Part shown: one piece after another, positions 32,934-44,771 of the stretch
Layout of the letters: every line of letters begins with the position of its first letter
How positions within the stretch are numbered: position 1 is the stretch's first letter
NCBI GenBank assembly: GCA_977017575.1
Contig: CDRNVI010000140.1
Coordinates: 62,001 to 126,000 of the forward strand
DNA length: 64,000 nucleotides
Direction: 5' to 3'
From: Paramoeba atlantica
Taxonomy: Eukaryota; Discosea
Translations under genes and position numbers: made by a program
Notes under the pieces: generated by a model
The model's database searches: none
Told to the model about the DNA's origin: nothing
Seen by the model: the letters and a program-made list of their open reading frames with translations, nothing else

Positions 32934-34898
32934 TTTGAAGGCTTCAATGGGAAGGGATAAAAATAAGAAACAAGAAAGAGGGACTCCTGGTAAGATGAAA
33001 AAGTCACTTAAGAAACATTCTGGAATACTCAAGCTCAGTTTTCCTTCTCTTGGTGAAACTCCCAGCACTGAAAGTGATTCCTCTCTTGATTTTGGTACCC
33101 TCTCTTCCTATCATTCTGATCCTTCTGGTCTTCCTGATTCCTTGGAAATGCAAGTAGTAGTCATAAATGGTGCCCTCTACTAGCAAAAGGTCAATAACAA
33201 GGGCAAAGTTGAATTGATTCCCCTGCTCAAAGTTATAGTTGCTGCTTTGAATGTGGGTGTGAGATGAACTCTGATCCAAGAACTTGATTAAAGTATCTCT
33301 TCATCTTCAACAACACAAAACCATCATTTGGAAAAGAATGCTTTGGTATTGATACTGAATGAGAAATCTTTTGTGACTGACAAAGCTCTCCAACAATCAA
33401 TTGAAAGAGTGATCAATAACCTCTCGAAGAATCTAACCAAAACAGAAAAGCTTGATGCTCTTTATCAAGTTTGGAAAACCAATAGGTGGTCAAATAATGA
33501 ACTCACTGTAACCCTGACATGACCCAAGTTGATAGCATTCAGACTTGACATCATTAGTCATCCTCAAACCTTCCAGAAGTTGGTTTTTGATCTCTGTATA
33601 GCTTCAAGTCACATTTACAAACCCCTTGATACTGATACAAGTGCTTTTTACTTATACAAATTCAATATCTCTAAAGACTTCATAACTCATACAATAAAGT
33701 TCTTGAATATTGTTGTCAAGGAAAAGAAGAGTGAGGACACCCAACTCAAAGAAGTTAGAGACATTTTCAAAGCCTGAGTACAAGATTCTTCATACCATTA
33801 GGCATAGGAGGGAGCAAAAGCTACAGCTAAAGGAAGTGACATGCTTTCTATTGCTCTGACTGTTCAATACCAAAAGGACTACCCAATGAAACAACTTACT
33901 GATAAGACTCAAAACTTCCTTTCATGAGTCTTGAACCTTAATGGACAAGAGCTGAAAGAGGCAAGAAAGAGGGCACAGGAGTTGCAATGCTGAGCCTGTG
34001 AAGACTTTGGTCATGTACCCAAAAATTGTCATTTGGTGAAAAAAGCAATGTAAAAAGGGTTGAAATATTGCCACTATTGTAGTAATCAAGACATCTACAT
34101 TACACAACACTGCAAAGTAACCAGAAAAAGGAAAAGAGGGTTGAAAGATCAAAATCCAAGAGGACAACAAAAACAACAAGATCAAGGTTCAAATAGAGAT
34201 CAAGACCTACATAAAAAAAGAAAACAAGAATTTGAAGAATTTGCCCACAAAATGGATGAAAAGATGAACCAACAATTCAATGAATTGAAAAGTCTCTTCA
34301 TACAAAGTAGTGATCAAACTCAACAAACTCCAATAAATCATGATACATTGTATTTTAATCTTTCTTGTAAAAATTCAAGTAAAAATCCTTCTCCACAAGA
34401 GAAAGAAAATACACAAAAGAAAGAAAATAGATAATTTATGGATATCCATGATATTCCAACTAAACATTACAAAATGGCAATTAATTCTCTAGAATTAACC
34501 AATTCAGAACTCATTTGCATCCTCTCCTTAAGTCAAATTGAACAAAAAAGAAAAGAAAGCCATGATGTTGGGGGATCTCTGGAATTTGAGTTGAAAATAG
34601 GCAATCTAAATTCAACAACATGCCTCGACACAAGATTTAGAATTAATGTAATCAGTTTACAACAATTAAAAAGACTTGATATTCAAATATTAAGAAGAAG
34701 AAAAATCCATACTTTAAAAATCATAGTTGGAAATTCTTCCAAAGTTGTTGTAAATGAAGAAGTTTTACTAAGAGTAAAATTCTCACATTTTGAAGCCAAT
34801 TTATGGTTTTTCATCTTTGACCACCTTCCTGTTCAAACATTGATAGGCTGGCCAGCTATGAAAAGACTAAAACTTGGAATGGATGGCAATTATATTCT
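32934..34898 (+). mobile_element. G2 gag and protease region
   Basis: A basic N-terminus (MGRDKNKKQERG, about 32949) is followed by helical gag (33328-33775), two Cys/His knuckle-like patches (CEDFGHVPKNCH near 34000; CHYCSNQDIYITQHC near 34070) and a Lys/Gln-rich stretch. A retropepsin-like region (FELKIGNLNSTTCLDTRFRI, then LIGWPAMKRLKLG) runs up to the left TIR of copy B. Fossil, broken. Confidence 0.7.
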
Positions 34899-34943
34899 CA
34901 TTACAGAATTTTTGTATGGTGCCAATGTGTCAATATTTGATTG
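34899..34943 (+). repeat. Left TIR of copy B
   Basis: CATTACAGAATTTTTGTATG..., inverted at 42087-42131. It matches the copy A TIR apart from transitions. Confidence 0.9.
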
Positions 34944-35194
34944 GTTTTATTTTAATTTAGAAGAAAAAAGGGTTTTTATTTCTAAATATGGAAGAAAAGT
35001 TTGAAAAAAGCCTTGAAATCAAAAAAACATTTGATTCTTTAAAGTACATAAAAAATTGAATGTACAACTTTTAAAAAAGTGTTTTTTTAAATACAAACTT
35101 CAAAGAACAATTTAATTTTGAGCAAGCAAAAAGTGGAACCTTTCTCCTTCTTTTGTGGCATTGGTTTTGTTTTTGATTTGTTGAGAGAGTGAAG

Positions 35195-36960
35195 ATGAAC
35201 AATTTAATTTTTGAGTTTGCTCAAGAGAATAGTCATGTTCATTTCAAGAAGGAAGAAAAAAGTTGAAAACAAAAATGAAAAAGTGAAAACCAAGGATCAG
35301 CTGAAAAAGTGGAGCAGGAACAAATGATCAAAACCCTCAAAAGAGACTTGTTTTGTGATTTTTCAACATTAGGTTTCCTCAAGAACCCAGCAAATATCTT
35401 CTCATCTCATTTTTTCCAAGTTAAGGGAAAGATTGAGGTGATTCACAACTTTCACAAAACTGCTTGTCATCTTGTTTATCAGGAGCTCAACACTTAAGTT
35501 CAATTGACTCTTAAAAACTTGCAATCTCAAAGTGACAGTTACTTATCTCCATTGAAAGAACAAATTTATTTATTGAATATCGAAATTAAAAACAAAAAAA
35601 AGATATATTCTCTTCCTGGGATGTTGTCAAAAGAAGAAAAACAGTGTGAACTACTTGCAATTGCTGAAGACAAAGAGTCAATTTCATTTTTGAAGGACTT
35701 TCTCTTTGAATTTAAAGTTGAAAATCAATATTTTGGAAGGTATTTGGAAGAAAAGCAAAGATTTTTAGAGAGTGGATAAAATATAAGCAAAAAGGATCAA
35801 TTGCCTCCAAACCCACCCCAAACCTTGAATGGACAAAAATGGTTGCTGAATATGATGAAAGCTTTTCATAGCCATGAAATGTTTGATGGAATGAAATTCC
35901 TTGAATTGTGGATAAATTATGTCATTTTAAAGTGAGGCTTTTTTGAAACAAAATTTGAGACTGCAATGAATATTGTTGAAACTGTTCTCAATAAATTTGC
36001 CAAAACTCAAATTCAAAACAAATTGAAGGAAAATAAGTGGGTGCCAGAAAAGTATGTTCTCAGATTGGGGTTGAGGGGAGGTCTCAACAGAAATGCCATG
36101 ATGAACTTAATTTTTTGCTTTTCTATTGATATTTTAACAAGAATACACAATTTTAAGAAGAAGAAAAATGGTTGGAAGGATTGAACAGTGAGTCATTGCA
36201 GGACAAATGGAAATTAAACTTTTGTAAAAAAAAGATACCAAAGAACTCAGCTCATTTAATTTTGAGAATTGATTTAATGACAAAGTGGTGGGCTGACTTT
36301 CAAGATTTCTCTTCATGTTCATCCTCATCATTGAACTCACCTTCATCTTCCTTATCCTTCTCATCTTCATTCTCTTCCTCTTCCTCTTTTTCTTCCTCTT
36401 TGTCTTCTTCTTCTTCACCTTCCTCTTTCCTTTTGTTGAAATCTCATCTGGAGGAAGAATATAAGAAAAGCTCCACAAAAGAACAATTTAAGAAGAATCA
36501 CTCATTGAAGCCCAAATCATTGAAGTTGCTGGTCTTTGCATTTTCTAAATACAAAATTCCTTTTCGATTCTGAGTTGGTGATGATGGAAATTGGAAATTA
36601 GGGTGATACACAGGCACTCAAATGCAACAAATATTGGAGAATGTTGAAAGAATCTTTTGTTGCAATCCAAATCAATCATCCATAATATTATTGTAGGTTA
36701 CCTTTTGAGAATGTTTTCAAATGCTGATAAGTAACCCCCTAAAAAGGTCAAATTGTGAAGCAGTCACCATTAATTTTGAAAAAAAAATTGGTTCTTAGAA
36801 GGAAAGCTTCACAGATTGGGGAGGGGAGATGGGTTCCACCTGGTGAATTTATTTCCACATTCTAGAAGCTCACACAGTAGATATGTATTGTTAGTTTAGG
36901 AATTTGTGACCTTGGGCAGCAGAAGCTGGGGAGCAGGTCCACTACTTGGATTGTATGCAC
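35195..36960 (+). pseudogene. Transposase remnant (copy B)
   Basis: Starts at an ATG equivalent to 7381 in copy A (MNNLIFEFAQ), keeps the N-terminal helical region, then jumps near 35990 to the C-terminal part (KTQIQNKLKENKWVPEK, AKWWADFQDF, Ser microsatellite at 36345-36425). The central segment with both candidate catalytic Asp motifs is gone. Confidence 0.6.
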
Positions 36961-37239
36961 TTCCATCAGAGTAGTCAACAAGGTTCTGCAAATCTGAACA
37001 CTAAAGTCCTCACAACTGGACTTTGTTTTTAATATAGCCATTTTTTAGCAAATCAATATCAAACCTCTTTGGATATTCCACAAGAAATTTGAGCAACCCA
37101 AACAAATTTAAATCAAAGAAGTGAAGTGGTGATGGACCCAAAATTGATTTGAACTGCTTAAGAAGACTTTTTCCTCCCATGAATGTATGATCTTGAAACT
37201 GAAATTTCTTTGAAAAAAGATGGTGATGAGAAATAAAAT

Positions 37240-38570
37240 TTATAAGTTTTTTATTAATTTCACTTCAACCAATTTTTTTGAGAGCTTTGGTTTGTGTGTT
37301 GCTTTCCTTTTATTTAGTTTTTCAGAGGATTTGATTTTTTTTTATGATTAACAAAAGACACACCCATCATTTTCAACCCTAAATCAAGTGGCAAACTCAT
37401 GTGAAAGTAATGACAAGCATGAATGGCCATTGCAGATTTTGGTGAATTTTTCCAAAGGATTTGAAGTTTGGGGAGACCAACACCACAATCACTTTCCCCT
37501 CAATTAAAACCCAAATATTGGCAAAATGACAAACCAAAGTTTGAAGCATCTTTGTGGAGGAGGGTTCCATGGCCTCCTCCAATCCAAATTTGTTGAGTAC
37601 ATTTCATTAGAAGTTGAACTCTCATATCTTTTCCTGTTTCCTTTCAAGCTGTTTGAAATTTCTCACACATTCCAATCTGTTCCACAAAAAAGTTTGAATT
37701 CTTTTTTAATCCAGTTATCCACTTCACCAAGCAATGCTCTCCTATCTCATATGCAATTAAAAGAGATGAAAGAATTTTCTTTATGTCATCTGTTAGATGT
37801 TGAGTTTGAGCCCATTTCATTAAAAAGTTTTGAATTTTGTGAAGCCCAAGAGCTATGAGGTTCCACCCTCAAGCATTCTGCTTACATTTTGGTAGGAGGA
37901 GGTTCAAAGAGAGAAGCAAAGATTGAAGAATTGACATTTTATAAACCTCCTCTTCTGAAGCTACCTGAGAGCAAAAAAACATATCATTATGACCACTCTG
38001 AAACAAAATGGATAAATCTGCAGAAATGATATTTAAAAGGTTTTCCTCAACCAATAAATTCAAGTGCTTTAAAAACCCACCTGATTGATCTGAAAGTTGT
38101 TCTAAAATTTTGGGTCTGTCATTCAATTCTGGATAGATTCAAAGCCAACCTTTCTGATTCCATTTGTTATTTAACCCCCCTTCTAACTCATTGTTGAACT
38201 GAAGGATTTTCAATCCTTTTGTCAAAAAAGCAAAATCAAAGGAGGTGAAGACCTTCCTTTGAGCTTCAGAGGGAACCTCTTGGAAGTAATGATCCAAGTA
38301 GGATGCATTCAACATGCAATCATGTGATCAGGTGCAAGAGGACAGCCTTGAAAACAAACCCCACTTCCTCCAAACTCAAGAACACCATGGTTCCCTTCAC
38401 TTCCCTCAATTTTTAAATCCCAAATTTTTGATTGGATTTGCTTTGATAAGTTTTCCCAAGAAATGTTCAATTCTTGTAAAATCTCACAAGTGTTTTGAAA
38501 GTGGTCCATTTTTCTCAAACTCCTCAAGTTTTTTGCCTTGCCTGCCTGCTCCACAAATTGCATTTGAGGT
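37240..38570 (-). pseudogene. Unidentified reverse-strand transposon gene (copy B)
   Basis: Counterpart of 10980-12290 in copy A, in the same order and orientation. Conserved stretches include LLVEENLLNIISADLSILF, VASEEEVYKMSILQSLL and WENLSKQIQSKIWDLK. Different stops interrupt the two copies, which supports an originally open gene. Function unknown. Confidence 0.45.
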
Positions 38571-38940
38571 ATTTAGCCACCACTCCTTTTTAAAATTTTT
38601 CAATAATAAAAAAATTCAAAAAGTTTCTCAAATTGAACTTTTTGAGGTATTGAAATGAAAAAAGAGTATTTTTGCTTCCCCACAAAAAAAAAAGTTTTTG
38701 TGGAAAAAGTTTTAAACCTTTAATAAAACTAAAAAATCCTTTTCAGAGTTTAATTCATTTGAAATATTTAGCCACCACTTCTTTTTAAAATTTTTCAATA
38801 ATAAAAAAATTCAAAAAGTTCCTCAAATTGAACTTTTTGAAGTGTTGAAATGAAAAAAGAGTAGTTTTGCTTCTCCACAAAAAAAAGTTTTTTTGTGAAA
38901 AAGATCTTTCAACCCTTTCTTCCTTCAGTTTTCCACTTCT
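38571..38940. repeat. Tandem duplication between divergent genes (copy B)
   Basis: Units starting ATTTAGCCACCACT at 38571 and 38766, equivalent to 12291 and 12490 in copy A. Confidence 0.8.
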
Positions 38941-38960
38941 ATTTTCTTTTTCTTTTCACA

Positions 38961-39240
38961 ATGAAGTGTTTATATTGCAATTCTGAGATTCAAAACAGTT
39001 TAGTTCATTATTGAGGTTTCTTGATTGTTGCTCTGGTTGGTTGCTCAGTTTAATTACAAAATCAAAAATTGAAAAAAACACCAAACTCATTGCCAATTAT
39101 CTCATTGAAGTCTTTGATATTTCCAAGGAGTTCAATTATTTTGATTGCAACACAGCTTTTTGTCCAGGTTACATTGGATACTCAAATTATTGTGGTGGTT
39201 CCTATATGGATTTTTTGAAGCAAACATCATGGTTGGCATG
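38961..39240 (+). pseudogene. SET-domain gene remnant (copy B)
   Basis: The first codons of the zinc finger (MKCLYCNSEIQNSL) are followed directly by the SET C-terminus: GFLDCCSGWLLSLITKSKI, then EKNTKLIANYLIEVFD and a Cys-containing tail (FDCNTAFCPGYIGYSNYC). The segment with the NHS core, present in copy A at 13200-13256, is missing. The K.LIANY element is the usual end of a SET domain, completing what copy A shows only in part. Confidence 0.6.
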
Positions 39241-40690
39241 AGTCTTCCCCACTTTGAAACCACAATAAAAGTGGATACAAACTCACCCCAAATTGACCAT
39301 GAGAAAAAAAAATATTTCAACCTTAGTGAACAAACAAAAAAGGAGGTTACTTTTTTTTCATCAGTTTCAGCTCAGGAATTGGTGAGTCTTCAACTTACCA
39401 CCCTCAGTTCTGGATTTGGGAAGAGGTCCTTGAAGAAGGTTCCTTTTGGTATTTGAATCCCAGAAAATTATAAAATTTGCAAAGCAACAAAACTTTCCCT
39501 CCCCTTTTGAGGCCTCTTATCTTCGATGAAAAGAAACCACTTGTTGGTCAAGTTGAAACCCTCTGTAGTTAGGGGAAACAGGGATATTCCTGCTTGCTCC
39601 AACTCTGCTTACCCTTTCCAAATCAAGGGGATCTTTTTGTTGGAAGTAATTCTTGTAGTGAACCATGGGATCCATCAACATCACTAACTTTGTGCCCACT
39701 TTTATTTCTAAAGGATTATTTGCTGGTTCTGAGTAAGAAAGAACTTTTTGATTCATTGCTGAATGAAGTTTTCATTTTTATTCAAGAAGATAATTTCCCT
39801 GCAACCAGCCAAGTGATTTTAGAGAAGTTGAACCCCTCCAAACCACTCAATCCAAGGGATGTTTTTGAACTTGTTCACTCAATGCCATTGATTAAAGAAA
39901 AGATTCAATTGAACAGAGTGGATTCTCTTTTTCCAAGTTCTGATTACCTCTTCATCAAGGCCTTGAACACTGACTGTCATCTCCCTTGGCAAAAATCAAC
40001 CAACCAAAAAGCCTCAAAGGAGTTTCAACAAGGAAAGGAAATGCCAAAGCACAAGAGGAAGGAAAAATCAGCCTGAGAAACCTCTCCTCTTCCCTCAATG
40101 ATCCCCAAGCAACCTCAGACTGCACATCCTCAAAATAATAAGAAACAAACTCCAAAACCCTCCCTGTGTCCCACATAACACAACCATTCAGAAGATTACA
40201 TTTTCAATTCCTTCCCAAATGAAAAAAAGCAAAAAAAAGCCAACATGAATAAGGAAACTGATCACTCATTACCAGCAACCTCATTTCCATGAGGTTCCCC
40301 ACTTCCCCAATCACCAGAACTTCAACAATCTCCTTCACCAACTGAAACTAACCAATCCTTACAACCTGAAAAACCTGTCTCCAGTCAATTAATACTCCAC
40401 TCTCCTTCAACAAAAATGAAACAATTACAATTAAACACCAATCCACTAACTTTTGAGCTAATGATTTCAAATGTACCAACACTTGACCACATTTAACAAT
40501 TCCACTCTAATTCCACTTCCTCTGATCCAATAGATTGAAACAAATCTATAATTCAACAACTGCCACTTCAGTCTTTTCAATCAAATTCCACCCTCATTCC
40601 ATTCAAAGAAGGAGCAACAAACCCCTATCTTTTTATTCAAAATCAACCACCACCAATACCTCAGGTCATTCAAATTCAATCCAACCCATT
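39241..40690 (+). pseudogene. Region found only in copy B: helical plus Gln/Pro-rich coding
   Basis: A frame at 39594-40076 contains LLVLSKKELFDSLLNEVFIF, then NPRDVFELVHSMPL and a Lys-rich end. After it come Pro/Gln/Ser/Asn-rich stretches (40085-40690). It appears to link the SET tail to the Gln-rich region at 40691. No domain recognised. Confidence 0.4.
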
Positions 40691-41387
40691 TTTTCCTTGA
40701 CAAGAACCAACTTCTTATGAAACATTTTCAACTCCACAAACAATAATTCAACTTCCACTTCTTCAATCTTTTCAAACCCAACCAAATTACAATTTCTGAC
40801 CAGTTCCACAAAACTGAACTTCCTATCAAATACTTTCTATTCAATCACCCCAACAATTCCAACAAAATTTCAATCCTTCACCCCAAATCTGATTTCAACA
40901 AAATGACAATTCACAAATTTATGGATTGGCTCAACAACCAATGTATCAATCAACAGCAGTGGCAAACCCACAACCACTTCAAAATCCCTAACTATCAATG
41001 GTGTGTGGCAATGACACATCCTCACAAACCCAAGTATTTTTTTTTTGGATTTGAATATTTCTCTTTTTCAATTAATACTTTTTATTAATTCATTTTTTTC
41101 AAAATTCAAATGAATCAAATTCTTTTACATCAAAGGCAGATGCAGCAAGAACTTAACAAACTGAAAAAGTTAGTTTTTTCATTTACTAATTAAATTTTTT
41201 TCCCTTTTTTTTTCAACATTTTACTAATAATGGAAATAGATCCAAAAAATAGTTTTATTTTTTTCAAAATTTTTTTGTAAAATAAATTTAATTTTGTTTC
41301 AAAATAATTCAACAAATAATTTCCTTCAAGTGCAACAAAAGCCAGATGCATTTGTAACTTCAATGATTCCACAGCATTTGAATTGAC
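40691..41387 (+). pseudogene. Gln-rich protein region with an apparent intron (copy B)
   Basis: Nearly identical to 13842-14532 in copy A, including the T-rich GT...AG intron before MNQILLHQRQMQQELNKL. Its retention in both copies supports a real gene of the element. Confidence 0.4.
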
Positions 41388-41661
41388 TTTTTTTTTTTGT
41401 AAATTTTAAAATCAACTCAGATTCACACTCAATTTTCATCAGTTTGAATAACATTAGATTCAATCCAATGATAAAAAATGATATTTACCTTCTCATTTAA
41501 AAAAATGTTGCTACAAGAACTTTGTGAAAGAATCTTTTTGGTTCACCATTCAGAACAGTTCAAAAAGCAAGAATTCAGTTTTTTTAAATCATCTTAAGAA
41601 CAGATTCGAGCACATTGTCCTGATTCATCAACTTGAAACTTCACTTTTTTGAATTTTTTCA

Positions 41662-41814
41662 ATGGTTCCCAAAAAATCTTACAGAAAATTTGTTTTGGCA
41701 ATGGTAGCTGAATCCAAAAAGATTAAATTCATTTCTTCAAGGCAAAATCAAGTCACTTTTCAAATTCAAGAAGAATCATGGAGTTCACCCATCACTTTGT
41801 CTTATTCAAATTGA
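41662..41814 (+). CDS. Small basic open frame (copy B)
   Basis: Counterpart of 14808-14960: 50 codons, still open, changes mainly conservative (MVPKKSYRKF...). Product unknown. Confidence 0.3.
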   Translation: MVPKKSYRKFVLAMVAESKKIKFISSRQNQVTFQIQEESWSSPITLSYSN

Positions 41815-42086
41815 AACTCTCTTCATCAACAGGAATGGTCTCCATCAGCAGTGGCTGCTATGTTTTTTCCACTCCTCTTTTTCAGTGTTTTCTTTGCTTC
41901 TCAACAGTTTTTTGTTTCCTCTTTTTCATTTGTTGAATTTTCTCAGTAATGAAATCAATCTTTATGATTTCATCTAATGAGATTGGAGGTTCTTTTGGTG
42001 TTCATTTTGGCAGTTTCTCATTTCCTTTCATTGCTATAATCAAAAATGGAAAACAAAACGAAAAAAAGTCTGATTTATTTTTTAAT

Positions 42087-42131
42087 CAATCAAATATTGA
42101 CATGTTAGCACCATACAAAAATTCTGTAATG
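42087..42131 (-). repeat. Right TIR of copy B
   Basis: Reverse complement of 34899-34943, ending ...CAAAAATTCTGTAATG. Confidence 0.9.
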
Positions 42132-43974
42132 TGTGGCAAGAAAAAAAGCTTATCCAAGCAAAGCCAAAAGAAAATAATCTTCAAATGAATGAACTTAGTC
42201 CAGACTTAGAACTTCTTGATGATAGAAGGAACCAGAGAAGTAAGACCCTGGTCACAATGACAGTAACCAGTGGCATTCCCTCAAGATTGGCTGTGATAGT
42301 GCCACTCACAGCAAAAGGACAAGTCTCATCACCAGAATGTTTTTTCTTTCCAAGAAATAGTGGAAAAGACAAATTAATTGCTCCACAAGATCTTATCTCA
42401 ATTACTCAAAAAGAAAAACCTGAAAGAAAGAAAAACATCTATCAATCAAATATATTGGTAATTAATCCAACAAACAAATATGTAAAACTTAAAAAAGGAT
42501 GGGAACTTGGTTCCATATATGAGATTAATGATGATAATGTTGAACAAACAGAACTTCTTCAAATATCAAATTGTTCACTCCTTGATCTTCAAGATATTCA
42601 ACCTATAAAAAAGGTGAATACAAAAGAACAAGATCAAAAATCAAAAGAAAAGAAACCATTTAATTCAAAAGTGGAAGCAAACTATTTTAAAGCTCTCAAC
42701 AGCCCTTGGCTTGACACTTGGGTTGCTAAAGAAAATAAGATGTTGTTTTTTAAAGAGGGATGAAAACACAAATTTTCAGAAAATTTTGCAGAAAAAATCT
42801 CCCTAATTCAAAGTCAAAAACAACTTAAAATAAATCCAACAATGGAAACAGATGCTTTTGACAAATCAAAGATAAATCAAGTTTTTGCTCTCTTTGCAAA
42901 TCCAAAAAATGAACCACTGGATTTTGGTGAAGAAAATCAAATGAAATCTGAATTAAAAGAAGCATATGAGACATTTCAAATCAATGCTACAAACTTGAAT
43001 TCTCAACAACAAATTAAATTAGCAAAACTGCTAACTGAATTTAAAAACCTTTGAGATAAACAAAAAAGAGAAGGTCCATTGACCCAAACAACAGCAACAA
43101 AGCATAAGATTGAAACTGATGCAACTGCTAAACCAGTTTGCACAGTTCCTTGAAAAACAATTCCTGCTGAAGATTACATTATTTGGAAACATATTGATAA
43201 AATGGTGAAAAGAAAAGTAATTCAACCTTCAACCTTACCATGGGCTTCACCAATTCTATTAGCAAACAAAAAGAATGGCAAAATCCGATTTTATGTTGAT
43301 TTTCATCATCTTAATAATGTCACAAAGAAGGATGCATATCCTCTTCTAAGAATGGATACAATTCTTGAAGCTCTTGGCAATTCCTCATATTTCTCATCAG
43401 TTGATCTGATAGATGCCTTTTAATCAATTCTGATCCAACAACAAGATGTTGAAAAAACAGCTTTTATAAGCAAATATGAACTTTGGGAATTTCTCTCAAT
43501 GCCATTTGGATTGTGTAATGCTCCAGCAATACAACAATGTTATATTGAAGCTGTATTGAATGAACTTATATGGAGATGCTGTTTTGCATATGTCAATAAC
43601 ATTATCTGTTTCAGCAATTTCTTTGAAAAACATTTAAAAGACTTGAGGGATATACTAGAAAGACTAAAGGAACATAATTTAATTTTACAACCTTTAAAAT
43701 GTTCTTTCTGTAAACCAACTTTTGAAATACTTGGCTTTGTTGCTACAAAGGATGGTTTATCACCAAATCCAAAAAAGGTTGAAGCAATCCAAAATTATTC
43801 CCTTCTAAAATCACCAAAGGAGGTTGAGATATTTATAGGAATGGTTACTTGGTTGAAAAAATTCATACCAAACCTCTCCAAATTAACTTTTCATCTAAGA
43901 AAAGCAAAAACATGAAAAGAATTAAGATTTTTCCTATCAGAAAAAGCTGAAAAAGAATTTCAAATACTGAAAAA
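42132..43974 (+). mobile_element. G2 reverse transcriptase region
   Basis: After a spacer, Ty3/gypsy RT motifs follow: ILLANKKNGKIRFYVDFHHL (about 43255), SSVDLIDAF (about 43400), MPFGLCNAPAIQQ (about 43500), FAYVNNIICFS (the Y.DD position, about 43590) and LGFVATKDGL, then the RT-RNase H linker. Fossil, broken. Confidence 0.88.
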
Positions 43975-44381
43975 TGTCACGATCCTGTTGGTTCTTGGTT
44001 TTGTCCATTTGGAGCCATTCTCACATTCATCACTGCTGCTCTGTCTGCTCTCTCTTTTCCCCTCTCTTCTTTCTCTTTTCTCTTTGTTTTCCTCCTTTAG
44101 TTTTCTCCTGTTCTTTTTCTTCTTTTCCTGCTTTTTGTGATGTTGATTTCTGCTTTGTTCTGTTGCAGTTATCTTTGATCTCACACTGATTTGTCTTCCT
44201 TTTTGTCTTTTTCCTCTTTTTGATTTGTCTTGCTTTTTCCCTTTTCCCATCTGATGTCACATTCATTTGTTCCCTCTTTTGTGTTTCTTGTTACCAATAA
44301 ACACTTTTCTTCACTCTCTTTGGGTTTGTGCCTTTGCTCTTGTTCCTTGCCCCACCCATGGCCACACAAAAAACATACTCA
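43975..44381 (+). mobile_element. Solo LTR inside G2
   Basis: A 407-bp non-coding T-rich stretch with TG...CA ends (TGTCACGATCC...CATACTCA) splits G2 between the RT linker and RNase H. A-rich flanks (AAAAA and AAAAG) would fit a target duplication but are too simple to prove it. AATAAA near 44299. Unlike the other LTRs in this window. Confidence 0.65.
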
Positions 44382-44771
44382 AAAAGAAACTTGTGTAGCA
44401 CATCTAGATCTCTCAAAAAGATTCTTCATCCATGTTAATGCTAGTTCTCAAGGTCTTGGAGCTATCCTAACACAATTAGATGACAAAGGTTATCTCAGAG
44501 TAATCAAGTATGCTTCAAAGGCATTAACACCAACTCAATAAAAATATACTAATCTTATCAGAGAAGGATTAGAAATTATTTAAATTTTAAAAAACTTTAA
44601 GTATTATGTTCACAGAAGAGAATCAATTGTAGTTTGCAATTGTCAAGCTCTGCACTCAGTCTTCTCAAGAACTGAAACAAAAATCCCTGAATATGCAATG
44701 TTGTGTGATTGGGTTGCCTGAACATTAAAATAGAATCCTCTCATCATACATAAACCTGAAAAGCTGATGGC
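44382..44771 (+). mobile_element. G2 RNase H region
   Basis: Gypsy RNase H motifs: FFIHVNASSQGLGAILTQ (about 44425), then GYLRVIKYASKALTPTQ and VVCNCQALHSVF. Broken fossil. Confidence 0.8.

Larger units (their letters stand above)
34899..42131 (+). mobile_element. Large TIR DNA transposon, copy B (non-autonomous)
   Basis: A 7,233-bp element inside the pol region of G2, bounded by 45-bp TIRs (CATTACAGAATTTTTGTATG...). It is collinear with copy A but lacks about 1.5 kb of the transposase (joining positions equal to 8187 and 9717 of A), so it cannot supply its own enzyme. It also lacks the zinc-finger tail and SET core of A, yet carries about 1.45 kb (39241-40690) that A has lost. It has no SINE in the SET gene. 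No clear target duplication. Confidence 0.85.

Noticed and set aside
34890-42140. A target duplication for TIR copy B
   Set aside because: Short matches such as GGCAA near both ends are not adjacent to the TIRs. No direct repeat abuts both TIRs.
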